Shown here: in pieces, positions 1-11,618 of the stretch
Layout: every line of letters starts with the position of its first letter
How positions within the stretch are numbered: the first letter of the stretch is position 1
NCBI GenBank assembly: GCA_949130495.1
Contig: OX422210.1
Span: 638,004,585-638,068,584 of the forward strand
DNA: 64,000 nt
Reading direction: 5' to 3'
From: Sambucus nigra
Taxonomy: Eukaryota; Streptophyta; Magnoliopsida; Dipsacales; Adoxaceae
Made by a program: the position numbers and the translations under genes
Notes under the pieces: generated by a model
Database searches by the model: none
What the model was told of the DNA's origin: nothing
Seen by the model: the letters and a program-made list of their open reading frames with translations, nothing else

Positions 1-215
1 TAACCAGAGTAAGCATCCATGAAGCTGAGCAGCTCGTGCCCCGAGGTAGCATCCACTAGTTGGTCAATTCTGGGCAATGTGAAGTGATCCTTTGGGCAGG
101 CCTTGTTGAGATCAGTGAAATCAACACACATTCTCCATTTATTGTTTTTCTTCTTTACCATCACCATATTTGCCAACCAGTCCGGATACTTCACATCTTC
201 AATGAATTGGGCTTT
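1..215 (-). pseudogene. T1 reverse transcriptase, N-terminal part (cut by window)
   Basis: This continues the protease frame past an in-frame TAG at 216-218. The translation shows typical plant Ty3/gypsy reverse transcriptase block 1-2 motifs (WRMCVDFTDLNKACPKD, then LPRIDQLVDAT and MDAYSGY). The YxDD active site would lie left of the window. The family converts element RNA into cDNA in virus-like particles. The only break visible here is the upstream stop. Confidence 0.8.
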
Positions 216-1163
216 CTAGAGCTTGTCGACCTCCTCTTGAATAGCTTGATTCTTCTCGGGGCTAAATACCCTTCTTCTCTGCTTTACAGGCTTGATCTCC
301 TTATTCACATTGAGCTCATGACATAAGAAGTTTGGGTCTATTCCTGGCATGTCTTCATGACTCCACGCAAAAGTTTTCTTTCTGTTTCTCAAGAAAGTTA
401 TCAACTCCTGTTTTATTGAAGCATCTAACGACGAACCTATCTGGGTTACTCGTTCAGGATGCTCGTCGTCCAGAATAATATTTTCTGTAGATTCTACCAC
501 CTGTCCTTTCACAAGTTGGGATTCATGTCTAGGATCGAGTGTTTCAATTTCTGTACCTTTATCCACCTGAAAGGTAGTAGTCTTTTTCCTTGATTCTTCA
601 AGCTCCTCATGCTCGGCAGACGAATAATAGCATTTCCGAGCTACTTTCTGATCACCTTTCACAACTCCTACTCCGAAATTTGTAGGGAATTTTAAGCACT
701 GATGTACTGTAGATGGGACTGCTTCGAACTTCTTCAAACCAACTCTTCCCATGATGATGTTGTAAGCCGATTGCACATTCTTATCCATCACAAAGAAGCG
801 TATTCTTTCTGTTCGACAATCAGGCCAAGTTCCAATGAATATATCCAACTTGATCGTCCCAAGTGGAAAAACTTTCTCGCCAGCGAAACCCAGAAGAGGT
901 CTGTGATAAGGCTCCAATTGAGATAATTTCAAATTTAAACTGTCAAAGCATGAATAGTACATGATGTCTGCCGAACTTCCATTGTCTACCAGCACCCTTG
1001 AAATCACTACTTCTTTCATCCTCATTTTGATCACCAAAGGGTCGTCGTGAGGGTAAAGAACACCTGCCAGGTCATTTTTTGAAGAGCCAATAACCAGCTT
1101 CTCTTTGTTTACCTTCCTCGGACGATCCTCCTCGGCCAAATTTATTCGTTGAATGTACGAGCA
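216..1163 (-). pseudogene. T1 aspartic protease region
   Basis: A long open stretch homologous in order to the protease part of elements A and B. It shows GVLYPHDDPLVI, then RVLVDNGSSADIMYY (the D-x-G-S-S-A active-site variant usual in this lineage), then the flap and linker LGFAGEKVFPLG and YNIIMGRVGLKKFEAVPS. It runs into a linker containing HELNVNKEIKPVKQ, which precedes reverse transcriptase. Family role: cleavage of the Gag-Pol precursor. It ends in TAG at 216. The same frame upstream (1164-1290) has further stops, including TAG and TGA near 1280, so it is not joined to gag. Confidence 0.82.
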
Positions 1164-1286
1164 AGCTTGTGCCTCTCCGAGGTAAGCTTTTCTTTCTGCA
1201 GTAATATCTCCTCCTCCTGCATCTCCTCCTGTAATAACATTACAATCAAATGAACCAAAACGTATGGAAAATACCTCTCATTCTGG

Positions 1287-1790
1287 CTACCTCAGTTTCT
1301 TGGGAAGATCGGGGTCATCCTCGGTATCATCTTCATGATCCCTTTTCTTTTTCTCCTCTGCTCGACGAGGAGATCTAGACCTTTCTCTAGTTCGGTCATT
1401 ATTTCTTCTTTCGCCTCCCCGATCAACATACTTTGCTAGGTTTCCTCTTCGGATGAGTGTTTCAATCTCGTTCTGAAGAGCTATGCAATTTTTAATCATA
1501 TGGCCATGATCTTTGTGGAACTCGCAATATTTATCCCTGTTCCTCGCATCAGGATCTGACCTCAATTTCTTCAGCCACTTTACCTCCTCGCTATTCTTGA
1601 TTTCTTCCAAGACATGATTAATACCCATTTTCAAGGGAGTATAATTATCGAATTTCTTCAGGACTTCCCATGATGACTTATTATTTCTGGAACGCTTGTC
1701 ACCGCCATTGCCCTTATGCTCTTTATTTTTAGACTTGTCGACGTCCACCTTGGTGTCTTTATCCATATTCTTCTTTGCAGCCATAGCTTC
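1287..1790 (-). pseudogene. T1 nucleocapsid / zinc-finger region of gag
   Basis: In frame with the preceding gag segment but separated by one TAG at 1791-1793. It is lysine- and arginine-rich with a single zinc-finger-like motif, C-x2-H-x4-H-x4-C (CEFHKDHGHMIKNC), followed by a basic RERSRSPRR patch and an acidic tail. Elements A (CEFHQDHGH) and B (CAFHEEGGH) have the same motif at the same place. Family knowledge suggests RNA binding and packaging. Confidence 0.8.
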
Positions 1791-2972
1791 CTAAGCATTC
1801 ATGATTTTGGCCGCTTTTGCCATCAACTCTGACATAATTTTAGGTGGATCTTTCGCCAAGGTGTAATACAACTTATTAGGCAACAACCCACTCATCAAGG
1901 CGGTGATTGCTGTCTTCTCCTCATAATCTATGACTTCCAACTTCTCATTATTGAAACGAGTTATGTAATCTCTAGTACTCTCACCAGATTTTTGTCTAAC
2001 ACTTAACAAGTGTGCTACTCGTTTTACTGGCTTTGCTCCAAAACAGAAATTGCCGATGAACAACTCGACCAACTGAAAGAAATTTGAAATCTTACCCCGA
2101 GGAAGATTGTTATACCATATCTGGGCAGCTCCAGTAAGAGTTCCTGAGAACGCTCTGCATCTCATCTCGTCAGGTACAACATAGATATCAGCGGCAGCTT
2201 GATATTGCTCTATATGAAGAACAGGATCTGTCTTTCCATCATATTTGGGGGTCACTACTGGTGCTTTAAACTTTGACGGTGTAGGAAAACTCACAATGGC
2301 CTGGACAAAAGGTGTCCCTTGAACAAAAGTTCGTTGTAGGGGATTCTTCGTCTTAGCCATTTCTCCCAATCTATCCTCTAACCGCTGAAGGGATCCTTTC
2401 CACGCTTCATTTCCTTCCTCGGGCCTATTGGTTCGAGCAATAGATCGTTCTGAAGTAGCCTCCTGAGATCTATCTTGACGAGCAACTGGTCGTGATTGCG
2501 CTGATCCTTCTCTTAGATCTGATGGTTGTCGAAAACTCCTCGACATGGTCTTAGGTGGACTCCTATTCCTCCTAGGGCCTAATCGACTGAAAGGAGACAC
2601 CCTACTCAGTCTTTGTAAGGCACTGGGTCTTTCTGGAGAGAGAGTGATACGTTGATCAGTATCTGTAGCCCTTATTGACGAAGTTCGCCCAGGCTGATAA
2701 GAGAAATCATCATATTCCTCATTACGATATGACTCAGTACGCCTGGATCGTGAAGAAAGTAAATAAGTTTGCCTCTGACCACTTCGCTGTCCTGAACGTG
2801 CAGGTGCACCGCCATGAAGGGTTTGTATGAGTTGCCTCATTATTTCTTGCATGGCGGTTTGTCCTTGAGCCAGATTCGTCATAATCCCGGCCAGATCTGG
2901 AGGTGCAGAGGGATTGGGAGGATTTCCAGTATTTCCAGCGTTTCGATTGCTAGATTCTGGATTATCCGCCAT
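1791..2972 (-). pseudogene. T1 gag, capsid part
   Basis: Open for about 393 codons from the ATG at 2972 (an upstream TTG/ATG-containing extension to 3011 is less likely as start). The N-terminus is proline-, serine- and arginine-rich. The retrotransposon gag domain follows, with AADIYVVPDEMRCRAFSGTLTGAAQIWYNNLP and FIGNFCFGAKPVKR (blocks shown only in part), nearly the same as in element A. Gag forms the virus-like particle. The segment ends in a TAG inside the expected polyprotein, so gag is separated from nucleocapsid. Confidence 0.85.
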
Positions 2973-3012
2973 TGATGATGAATGATTTTTGGTGAAAAAC
3001 GATAATAACAAT

Positions 3013-3032
3013 CGTTCCCACAGACGACGCCA
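3013..3032 (-). other. T1 primer-binding-site-like motif
   Basis: Four bases inside LTR 3036-3638, the minus strand reads TGGCGTCGTCTGTGGGAACG. Elements A (23441) and B (36027) have nearly the same motif directly after their 5' LTRs, so this is the conserved tRNA primer site of this group. I do not name the tRNA. Confidence 0.75.
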
Positions 3033-3226
3033 ATCTGTTGATGTAAAAAACTAGATTACTCTAATTATTTAATCACAGATAAATAAATGAGACAAAAGAT
3101 TTTAAAGTGGTTCAGCCTTATATGAATGGCCTACGTCCACTGTTATGTTATTGCTGAGTGTTTGGGAATTCTCGATTACAAGTGCTATCAAGAAATTCCG
3201 GTCCCTTTGAATGAGGGTGATACAAG

Positions 3227-3236
3227 GTATTTATAG
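3227..3236 (-). promoter_or_regulatory. TATA-like box in T1 LTR
   Basis: CTATAAATAC on the minus strand in the U3/R part of the LTR; the second LTR has the same box at 3836-3845. Position and sequence fit an LTR core promoter. This is inference from sequence only. Confidence 0.5.
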
Positions 3237-3419
3237 CCCTTTAGGCTGTACATGAAAGGGTATTACATTAAATGATACACATATGAAAGGGTAATTCATT
3301 TAATGCTCTTCAAACGTGTGCGTCAAGATGATAAGTATTCAATGAATAGTTGAACTGTTGATTATCTGGCAATTAATGATGTGGTCGAGATGCAGCTCGA
3401 ACCGCCTTAGTAGCTCGTT

Positions 3420-3520
3420 GTCCAAGAGTTCCTCGGAGCATTGGAGTTCCTCGAAGGATAAGAGTTCCTCGGAGGGTTGGTGTTCCTCGGAAGACTGGCG
3501 TTCCTCGGAGTATACCTGTT
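3420..3520. repeat. Short tandem array (GTTCCTCGGA units) in T1 LTR
   Basis: About six imperfect units of 15-20 bp sharing TTCCTCGGA. The array is repeated at the same place in the second LTR (about 4029-4129). Some units differ between the two LTRs by single bases only. Confidence 0.7.
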
Positions 3521-3644
3521 GCTCGGAGTGAGTATGTTGGTCGGGGGAATGATCTTCCTCGTTGCTATTGTGCCACGTAGATTGACACGTGTCTTCTTAT
3601 TATTTGTCCACATCAGCATACTAAATTTGGTATCAACAGAAATC

Positions 3645-4247
3645 TGTTGATGTAAAAAACTAGATTACTCTAATTATTTAATCACAGATAAATAAATGAG
3701 ACAAAAGATTTTAAAGTGGTTCAGCCTTATATGAATGGCCTACGTCCACTGTTATGTTATTGCTGAGTGTTTGGGAATTCTCGATTACAAGTGCTATCAA
3801 GAAATTCCGGTCCCCTTGAATGAGGGTGATACAAGGTATTTATAGCCCTTTAGGCTGTACATGAAAGGGTATTACATTAAATGATACACATATGAAAGGG
3901 TAATTCATTTAATGCTCTTCAAACGTGTGCGTCAAGATGATAAGTATTCAATGAATAGTTGAACTGTTGATTATCTGGCAATTAATGATGTGGTCGAGAT
4001 GCAGCTCGAACCGCCTTAGTAGCTCGTCGTCCAAGAGTTCCTCGGAGCATTGGAGTTCCTCGGAGGATAAGAGTTCCTCGGAGGGTTGGTGTTCCTCGGA
4101 AGACTGGCGTTCCTCGGAGTATACCTGTTGCTCGAAGTGAGTATGTTGGTTGGGGGAATGATCTTCCTCGTTGCTATTGTGCCACGTAGATTGACACGTG
4201 TCTTCTTATTATTTGTCCACATCAGCATACTAATTTTGGTATCAACA
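3645..4247 (-). repeat. T1 LTR, outer copy
   Basis: A second 603-bp LTR in the same orientation, separated from the inner copy by the six bases GAAATC. Its right end (ATCAACA at 4247) abuts the LTR of element D. See the finding on the tandem LTRs. Confidence 0.9.
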
Positions 4248-6612
4248 ACGACCATTAGAGAAGAAGTGGAGGAAGTTCCCAAAGGAGAACCACCATTCTT
4301 AAGCTTTTTACACCACCATCGGATATATCGAGAAGAGAGGATCGCTCCTGTATCATCTTCTCCAAAGGATCAGAACTTCCATTTCCAGGCAAGTGATTTA
4401 ACTTGCAATAAATTGGTGTATATATTATCCATGATAGTTTAGAATTGGAGAAAAACCTAGAAAAATGATGAATTAATGGATTTGGAGATTTAAATCTTAA
4501 ACTTGGTAGGCTTTGCATGTAGATTAACTTCTGGAAATATAGCAACCACGGAATCATGATCCATGTGTAGAGAATTACGAATTTATGTTGAGTTATATGA
4601 TATTTTTGAAGAAAATAGGAGAAATAAGGTTTTTATGAAATATACTTGATTTGATCCAAGAAAATGATAACCCATAATGATTTGATGAATCTAAGACGTT
4701 AGAATTTATGTGTTTATGTTGGTATAACGTTAGGTATAAATATTTGGGAGTTTAGGACATTATAATAGAGGATTTGAGGGTTAAAATTGATAAAACCCGT
4801 AGGCAAAAATATGCAAAAATCGTTTGGATCGATCGATCGACTCCCCCTATATTTGTGATAAAATTTCATTTTAAGGTTTAACCAATCCTGGCTTTTAAGA
4901 ATTATTGGTGTGGAATATTTGAACATATTGGGATTTAAGGAAGGTCAATAGGGGTATATTTGAGGCCCGGAAAATATTAGTTTGGTTTGGGATTAAATGA
5001 TAAACTTATGAGTGTCCGACAAGTGAGTTACGGTTGGAAATTATGGGAACCTGAATTTAATTAGGATAAACAATAACTTAAGGTTAGAGACAGTAGTAGG
5101 GGAACTTTAGATTACTAAAATAACCTTAGAGACAAGTGGAAGACTTAGTAACCTTTTGGGATAGGTTTAAGTACTCGGATTTATACGCGTTAAACAAATA
5201 TTACGTAGGATATTGGGGATATAAATATGCTACGTATGAGACTTATAATATGGGACGTGTGAATACCTATATTAATTTATAAATACTTAGGTTGCTTGAT
5301 TTCCTAATGTATGGATGATTTGTGTATGATATACCTACCATACTTGCTATTACGGAAGGTTTTAGAAAGGGGACAATCTTGTCTTTGTGTGCCTTTGGGG
5401 GGACTTTAGATTGCTACCTCAGAACATAGGACCATGAAGAATTATTTATGAGTTGATAAGTCAGCTGACCATGGGAGCGTAGGTATGTGCGTGACCCATG
5501 GGTATGTGAACTATTTTTGCCTCCAATATGTGTGATTTGTATTGTTACGGTTCGTGAGTGATTCGAAACTTGTGATCCTTACGTACATGATATACCGGGA
5601 TTCGATAGCAGAGTATGCATGCACCGCAGCTCAGCCTTGGGGTGCCAAATGTGTATACATGTACTGAGAGTGATATAATTATATACTTGAGATTGTTCTA
5701 CTCTGTTTCTTGGTAGATGAGTTAGGATGAGACCTATAGAATAATGTAAACTTGTGGAAATTCAAAGTGAGTATTAAGTTACCTGAAATTGATTAATAAA
5801 TAATGGTAATGGAATTATATGGTGTTTGGGTAATACGGTTGGCTCAATATAGTAATCCCTATAGATTAAGATTTGGTACCAACAAGATATGTGGGTTGCT
5901 TAGTGAGGATGGGTAGTAAATATGCGTTAGGCGTGCATAATAGTTGAGGGGTTAGAATCTCAAGTGAGAGCACATGACTGACATGTATATGAGATTTACT
6001 ATTTAATGCAGTTTAAACACTTGTTATTTTTAAACTATTTTCACATCTGGCTATGACCCGTTGCTTTGAAATTGATTTTGTTTTGTAAAAACCTTTTAGG
6101 TGCCCAGCCACAGGGACGCCAAGCATAGGAGTTCCATTTTGTTGACGTGCTGTAGCTGTTGTGGAAGTTATGGGATCTCGGTATTAGACGTCTCCACATC
6201 TATCTTTGCTTCCTTCGAAGTCATTCATATCAGTTAGGGCATGTTGCTCATTCTTATTCAGAGATGGAAGTTTCAGACTTTCAGTTATTTCGGATGTTGG
6301 ATTTATTTATTCATACTTTTATATTGAGATTATATTTTGCTTTGGGATTATTATTGGAGTGTTTACTACAGACTCAATTTATTTCATTATATTGGTTATT
6401 CATATGGGGTTGTTTATGTGAATGTTTTATTAATTAATTAGTTGTAAGTTAATTTAATTAATAAAATTTGACATCTCACTTTTCAAATATTAGATGGCCA
6501 TTAACTAATAAAATGTTTTTCGACAGTGATGCTAAGACTGAACCAACTTGATATTCTGCATTAATTTAATAAAGGAGTAGCTACCCGATATTTAATTATA
6601 TGGGGTGTCACA
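4248..6612 (+). repeat. Element D 5' LTR (left part lost to T1 insertion)
   Basis: It ends GGGGTGTCACA at 6612, two bases before the primer site. It corresponds to the 3' LTR from about 10600 onward: shared blocks include CCACAGGGACGCCAA near 6109 and CAGTGATGCTAAGA near 6524, both close to the LTR end. It is AT-rich without coding potential. The first ~460 bp of the LTR lie left of T1, outside the window. Confidence 0.8.
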
Positions 6613-6614
6613 GG

Positions 6615-6628
6615 TGGTATCAGAGCAT
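6615..6628 (+). other. Element D primer-binding site (tRNA-iMet type)
   Basis: TGGTATCAGAGCAT lies two bases after the LTR end. This is the standard plant retrotransposon primer site complementary to the 3' end of initiator tRNA-Met. Confidence 0.9.
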
Positions 6629-6797
6629 CATGTTCTAGAGTTTTTAGGATCTGTATAGATTGTTATGCTTTAACGTAGCGTTCTTTGATATAGAGCCCTA
6701 GATTTTAGGACTGCTGTGTTCTTTAATTGCGTATTTTACGTCTTCAGCTATTTTTTGATATTAACTGTAGACTTATAAATCTTCTCTCTCATTTCAG

Positions 6798-7560
6798 ATG
6801 CCTCCTCGACGTGAACAACGAATTTCCAGGGGTGCCAAACCCGAGCCTCAACTGACATCGATTCAGGGTACTATGAACGCCGCTGAAGTTGTCGCTATAG
6901 TAGCACAGGCGGTAAATGCATCTTTAGTAGTAGTGCAGCAGGCGCAACCTCTGGCACTTGTAGTGGCCCCAATCAGGCTCATGCATTCCTGTCTACTTGG
7001 GAACATGTCAGAGATGCCTTTCAGAAGGCACATCCTCCGAAGTTTGCAGGGAGCTCCGATGTTGTAGTGGCCAGCCAATGAAAGAAGGGCATATAGAGGC
7101 CCTGGAGGATGTATGAATGCACATATGTACATAAGGAGATACTAGCTACATTTAAGATAGTTAGAGTAGCGCTGCAGTGGTGTGAGTCTATTACCACTGC
7201 TGAGGAGAGAGATGTTTTTACTATTTAGGATTTCTGGCTGCGGTTCGACCGCAAATATTTCCCTTCCACCGTTCAGACTGAGATGAGGCAAAAATTACTA
7301 AACCAAACCTAGGAGGGGAAGACCGTAGCTGAGTATGAGGATGATTTTACCAGACTGGTTAATCTAGTACCAACAGAGGTACCTACTGAGGAGAAGAAAA
7401 TATAGATGTTAATGGATAGCCTTACCTGGAGGATTCGACAGCATCTTCTGGGTAACCTCTCATTGCAGACCTATACTGATGTTCTTAATGCAACACTACT
7501 TTACTGCCAGGACCATCGCTTTCATCTGATAGGGAGAAAGCGATTAGGGGAGTCCAGCCA
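6798..7560 (+). pseudogene. Element D gag (degenerate)
   Basis: It starts with ATG at 6798 (MPPRREQR), followed by an alanine- and valine-rich segment (VVAIVAQAVNASL) also found in element C gag on the minus strand near 49170 (AQAVNAS). Downstream, scattered frames carry gag-domain remnants such as WLRFD-like and FDRKYFP at about 7240 and MDSLTWRIRQHLLGNL near 7410. Many in-frame stops and frameshifts prevent translation. It was capsid protein by family. Confidence 0.75.
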
Positions 7561-7789
7561 TTAGGGCAGGATAGGAGGTAGTGGTGCCAGTAGGGCACAA
7601 CCAGCTCAGGGCCAGCAGAGGCAGGGTGATCAGAATTCCGAGTAGGGGGATTCTAATCATTTTAGATCGAGAGGTTTCTAACACGATCAGGGAGGTTATA
7701 GACATGGCCAACATGGCCATCAGGGCCAGCACTAGTATCAGCAGGGCCAGTAGGGCCAAGGGAGAGGTGATAACGGCTAACATAGCCGA

Positions 7790-8023
7790 GTGAAGCAAGG
7801 ACAGAGAGGGGACAATTTTGGTGGAAAGTGTTTCATATGTGGCAATACTGGTCACAAACATCATGATTGTCCTGAGAGGGGTAGGGCCCCGCAGTCGCAG
7901 CAGCAGGGTGCTCGACAGGAGCCTCAAAGATCGATATTTCCCGCGCCCTCCCAGCATCACCACAGATGCCAGCTTTGCCAGCTATACCAGTGGTCCCAGT
8001 TCAACAGGGAGGTTACAGTATAG
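7790..8023 (+). pseudogene. Element D zinc knuckle (nucleocapsid)
   Basis: This contains a complete CCHC knuckle, CFICGNTGHKHHDC, at about 7830-7871, followed by glutamine-rich sequence. The knuckle is in frame 2, whereas the protease downstream is in frame 3, so at least one frameshift lies between them (about 7880-8040). It binds RNA by family. Confidence 0.82.
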
Positions 8024-8029
8024 GCATGT

Positions 8030-8702
8030 TTACAACGTTCATCAGGCCACAGTCCTACAGTCTCCACCCGCGATTGAGGGTATGTTTTTTATCCAGGGAA
8101 CTTTAAGGCGTATTTTGTTCGACACAGGGGATTCACACTTTTTTGTTGCCACTAGTTTTGCACGCACCGTGGGGTTGTTAGATACAACATAGAGTATTAT
8201 TATGTGTGTTGACTCGCCATTGAAGAATGGGGCACTAATTTTCTTTATATGTCGGGGCATAGGTATAGAGATTGGGAGATTTAATTTACCTGCAGACATG
8301 CTTGTATTAGATATGACCGAGTATGATGCGATTATCGGTATAGATTGGCTTGTTATGTATAGAGCTATAATCAATTTCTTTAGTACGAGTATTATGTTTG
8401 ATATAACGGGTCAGGAGATGTTCCTGGTGGCGATGCCTCGTCCTGAGGGAGGATCGTCCACTCACTTGTATTACATAGAGGAGGAGACCTCTAAGGAGGT
8501 GGTAATCCCACTTGATTCGATTCCTATTGTTCGGGAGTTCACTAATGTATTCCAGGATATACTGGGATTGCCACCTAGTAGAGAGATATACTTTGTTATA
8601 GATTTGACACCGGGCACTCGGTCGATTGCCCACACGCCTTACCGTATGGCTCCGACAGAGATGAGGGGGTTACGGGATCATATTGAGCAGCTGTTGGGAT
8701 AG
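8030..8702 (+). pseudogene. Element D protease and start of reverse transcriptase linker
   Basis: Contains the aspartic protease motif ILFDTGDSHFFV (element C has FDTGASHSFI, so D shows A-to-D after the glycine). The LDMTEYDAIIGIDWL block and the pre-RT linker (IVREFTNVFQDILGLPP, TPYRMAPTEMRGLRDHIEQLL) follow. An in-frame TAG at about 8190 separates two halves. The frame ends with TAG just after the linker, where reverse transcriptase should begin, and no RT follows. Confidence 0.82.
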
Positions 8703-10120
8703 GGGTTCATCCTTAAGAGTTAGGGGTAAGTCTCGGGTGATATGATTGCATCATAATATATTATTATTAACACTAAAATTTGAGAGTGAGTCGGGTTTAG
8801 TGGGTGCATTGGCAATATCAACCTTATTATTATGAATATATTTACTGTTGGGTAGCGAGGCTCATTGGTATCGCCTGCAGGGGAGCGGGTGTTATTACTA
8901 AGAGGATGTTTGTATTGTGTTTTAGTTTTATCACTTTTAATAGTATGATAATATTGAACATTATTATCCTTAGTGGTTACTGATTAGCTAGGTTTTAAGC
9001 GGTAGTGGACTATTATAATAAGACTATCGTGCCTGCTATTTTAGGGTGAGATATATTATTTCTCAAGGTATCACCTGGAAGAGGGTCCAACCTGTATATA
9101 TATATATATATAATGTGTTGTAAAGGAGACTTCAGAGAGTGCAATTATCTCGTTACATTGGATCTCGGTGTGTAGGTATTTTCACTGATGTGATTTAGGG
9201 TATATCGAGTTACCATTTACTGGAGAGATTTAACTCGTTATTGATTAAGCACTGAGAACTTAGTGATATTGAGAGCATCGTATCATATGATGCCTTGAGT
9301 GACATGGGCGTTGATGATTTGACTTATGTGTCGGGGGACAAGATTTGAGGTATCTTAGTTTTGTGCTTTGGACTCACGAATCTTGATGACCGATAATACT
9401 AAGTAGTAGTGTATCGGGGGGTTCCTTGTTTGGATTTTGCTTGCAAGACATCCCAGGCACGAACCTTAGCAAACATTGGAAGTCGGGAGATGTTTTGTCT
9501 TTAGGACATGGGTCTAGTATAATAGTTGTTGCACGGATGTGTGGTTAAAACCATGAGTTGAGAGTTATTGTTGCATGAATGTGTGGTTAAAACCATGAGT
9601 TGAGAGTTATATTATGATTTAAGTGTCGTAGAAGCCGAGTTGTATTTGTGCAGTTATGCACGGTATATAGGGTGCATGGGTGCCCTAGTTAGTTGGATTT
9701 TAGTATGGTCCACAATTATAAGATGTGGAAATATATGTGTTGAACATAAGCGTATGAGAATAAGGGAGTTGGAACCTAGGGATGTTGGGACCTTCCCCAG
9801 TAGAGGAAATCCTATAACTATTAACATCTAGGCTCATAGTAGTGGAAGGGTTGGGGAAAATTTTAATGCATTGTACAGTTGCCAAGGAGAGATGGTAAAG
9901 GAAATGATGGAATATTTCATTGTAAGGTGACTAAAGTGGATCGGTCACTAGTATTCAATGGTAAGGTATAGACCTTCGGACTGAGGAGTACCGTTAGTAG
10001 AAGTGTAGCGAAAAAAACATAACAAGTTTCGACTGTGAGAAGGGATGGATTATGGGCGAGGAGGTATTCGAAGCTAGTAGTAGTAAACTTAGCCATATTT
10101 CGAGGATGAAATTCCTTTAT
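8703..10120 (+). other. Non-coding interior of element D (pol missing)
   Basis: In place of reverse transcriptase, RNase H and integrase there is 1.4 kb without coding potential. It holds a short (TA)n run near 9100, a direct repeat of about 53 bp at 9520-9610 (unit containing GTGTGGTTAAAACCATGAG), and a GTTCCTTGTTTGGATTTTGC module at 9421-9458 that recurs in element F. The last 40 bases (CGAGGATGAAATTCC) are the usual end of a chromovirus pol. Confidence 0.65.
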
Positions 10121-10132
10121 AAGGAGGAAGTA
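10121..10132 (+). other. Element D polypurine tract
   Basis: AAGGAGGAAGTA directly before the 3' LTR start TGTAACACCCC at 10133. By family it primes plus-strand synthesis. Confidence 0.8.
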
Positions 10133-11618
10133 TGTAACACCCCGTATTTCTGAGTATTTAAAATTAGATTAATTCGATGTTTTTAAATTTACACATGGGC
10201 AGTAATTTAGATAAATTAATGATTATGGGTTAGTTAAAATATTAATCAGGAGAAATAAAGATTTATATTTATGGAATATAATTTCTAAGTGAATAGTAAA
10301 TAATTATTTTACGTCATGACAAGTGATAGTGACGTAACTCAACCGGGAGTCGAGTGTAGACTATATGAGGTCGAGATAGGAAATTATTGTTGAGTGACTC
10401 GGATGGTAATTTTTAGGTCACGGTTGGTTCCGAATGGGTCGAAATAGTGTACTCGAGTGTGCTGTTTGGATCCCGGACCAATTTTAGATCAACCCGGCAC
10501 CAAATAAGGGCGTTTCGATCATTTAAGAGTCTAGGTAGATGGAACTCCAAAAATTAAAGAATTATATCATCCCATTTGAGTGTGACGCTAGGGTTACAAC
10601 ACTTTAGAGTGAGAGGAGGCCATATGAGAGGAAGAGAAGAAGAAATCTTGGCTAACCCATACCGCTTCGCACCACGAACATCGCCGTAATCGAGATCGAA
10701 GCAAGGAAGGGATATCCTCACCATCTCAGAACAAAAATAAGACCCACTCCTTTAAGTTAAGTGTTTATCTTATAATATTTTAAGCATGTTATAATACCTA
10801 TGTAGTGTAGGGTTTTAAATTCTTGATTTAAATGGTTTTCTTGGGATTTGGATGGGTGAAATTTATGATTTAGGGTAGGAATCCATGTAGAATAAATCCC
10901 TATGTGTAGATGACACAAAATTAGTAAATATGTGATGAATAACTTGAAAGAAATCTGTATATAATGATGAATATGCATGAAGAACACATCAGCTAGTGTT
11001 TTATGGATTTTGAGATTTTATCGGTTCTTGAATGGATTTCTTTAAGATTTGATTCGTTATTTACATTGGAAATTGTTGATGTTTGGGTATGTTTGGTAGA
11101 AGTTTGATAAAGTTTCATGGAGCTTTTATGAGTTTTAGATATGAAAAAAATCGTAACATCAACGAAGGGGGACTGTCAGGTGGCGCGAATTGGTTCGCCT
11201 GCTATCCGGAACCGATTCAACTCCCCAATTTTATTAAGCTTGATTTTTATGTTATATTTCTGCATTGGATTAATTACAAAAAACTTTGGTGATATTATAG
11301 TAATTATATAAGGACTTAGAGAAGGATAGTAGACATTTAGTTAGGGCTCGGTTAATATTAATGAGGTTAAAAATTAGGATTTGTATCGACAATAGTTAAC
11401 CGACTGAGATGGGTATTGGGAATTTACGATTTGGGTTACTAGAGGAGTAAATCATAAACCAAGGAAAATTACAGTGGTATAGTGGTGTGTTAATTACTGA
11501 AATAACTTAAGGGATAAATGGGACCCCTTGGGTAGTGAGTGATACTCGAAAAATATGAGAATGATAATAAGTTTGTGAATTATTAGTACGTCGAATATTC
11601 AAGAGATATAAATACTAC
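10133..11618 (+). repeat. Element D 3' LTR, first part
   Basis: Starts TGTAACACCCCG, the inverted match of the LTR end GGGGTGTCACA. It runs to the CACTA insertion, and its last three bases (TAC) are the left target duplication. The second part resumes at 19943. The total LTR is about 2.9 kb. No coding potential seen. Confidence 0.85.

Larger units (their letters stand above)
3036..3638 (-). repeat. T1 LTR, inner copy
   Basis: A 603-bp LTR with ends TGTTGAT...ATCAACA. On the minus strand it carries a TATA-like CTATAAATAC (3227-3236). At 3420-3520 it carries a small repeat array in which GTTCCTCGGA recurs about six times at 15-20 bp spacing. It lies next to the primer-binding site, as a 5' LTR should. 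It differs from the outer copy (3645-4247) at about six bases. Confidence 0.9.
1..4247 (-). mobile_element. Tat-type Ty3/gypsy retrotransposon T1 (partial)
   Basis: Read on the minus strand the order is LTR, LTR, primer-binding-site-like motif, gag, protease and the start of reverse transcriptase. The element leaves the window at base 1, so its integrase and 3' LTR are not seen. The gag type (zinc-finger region CEFHKDHGH), the protease (DNGSSAD) and the primer site place it near elements A and B, the Tat-like lineage of plant Ty3/gypsy elements. It is inserted in the 5' LTR of element D, whose remaining LTR begins at 4248. The coding frame is continuous in one register but interrupted by stop codons, so this copy cannot make a full polyprotein. 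The two LTRs differ at about six positions, so the insertion is young. Confidence 0.88.

Noticed and set aside
6615..6628. TGGTATCAGAGC motifs as tRNA gene fragments
   Set aside because: Each sits two bases inside an LTR and matches only the tRNA 3' end complement; no cloverleaf is present. They are primer-binding sites.
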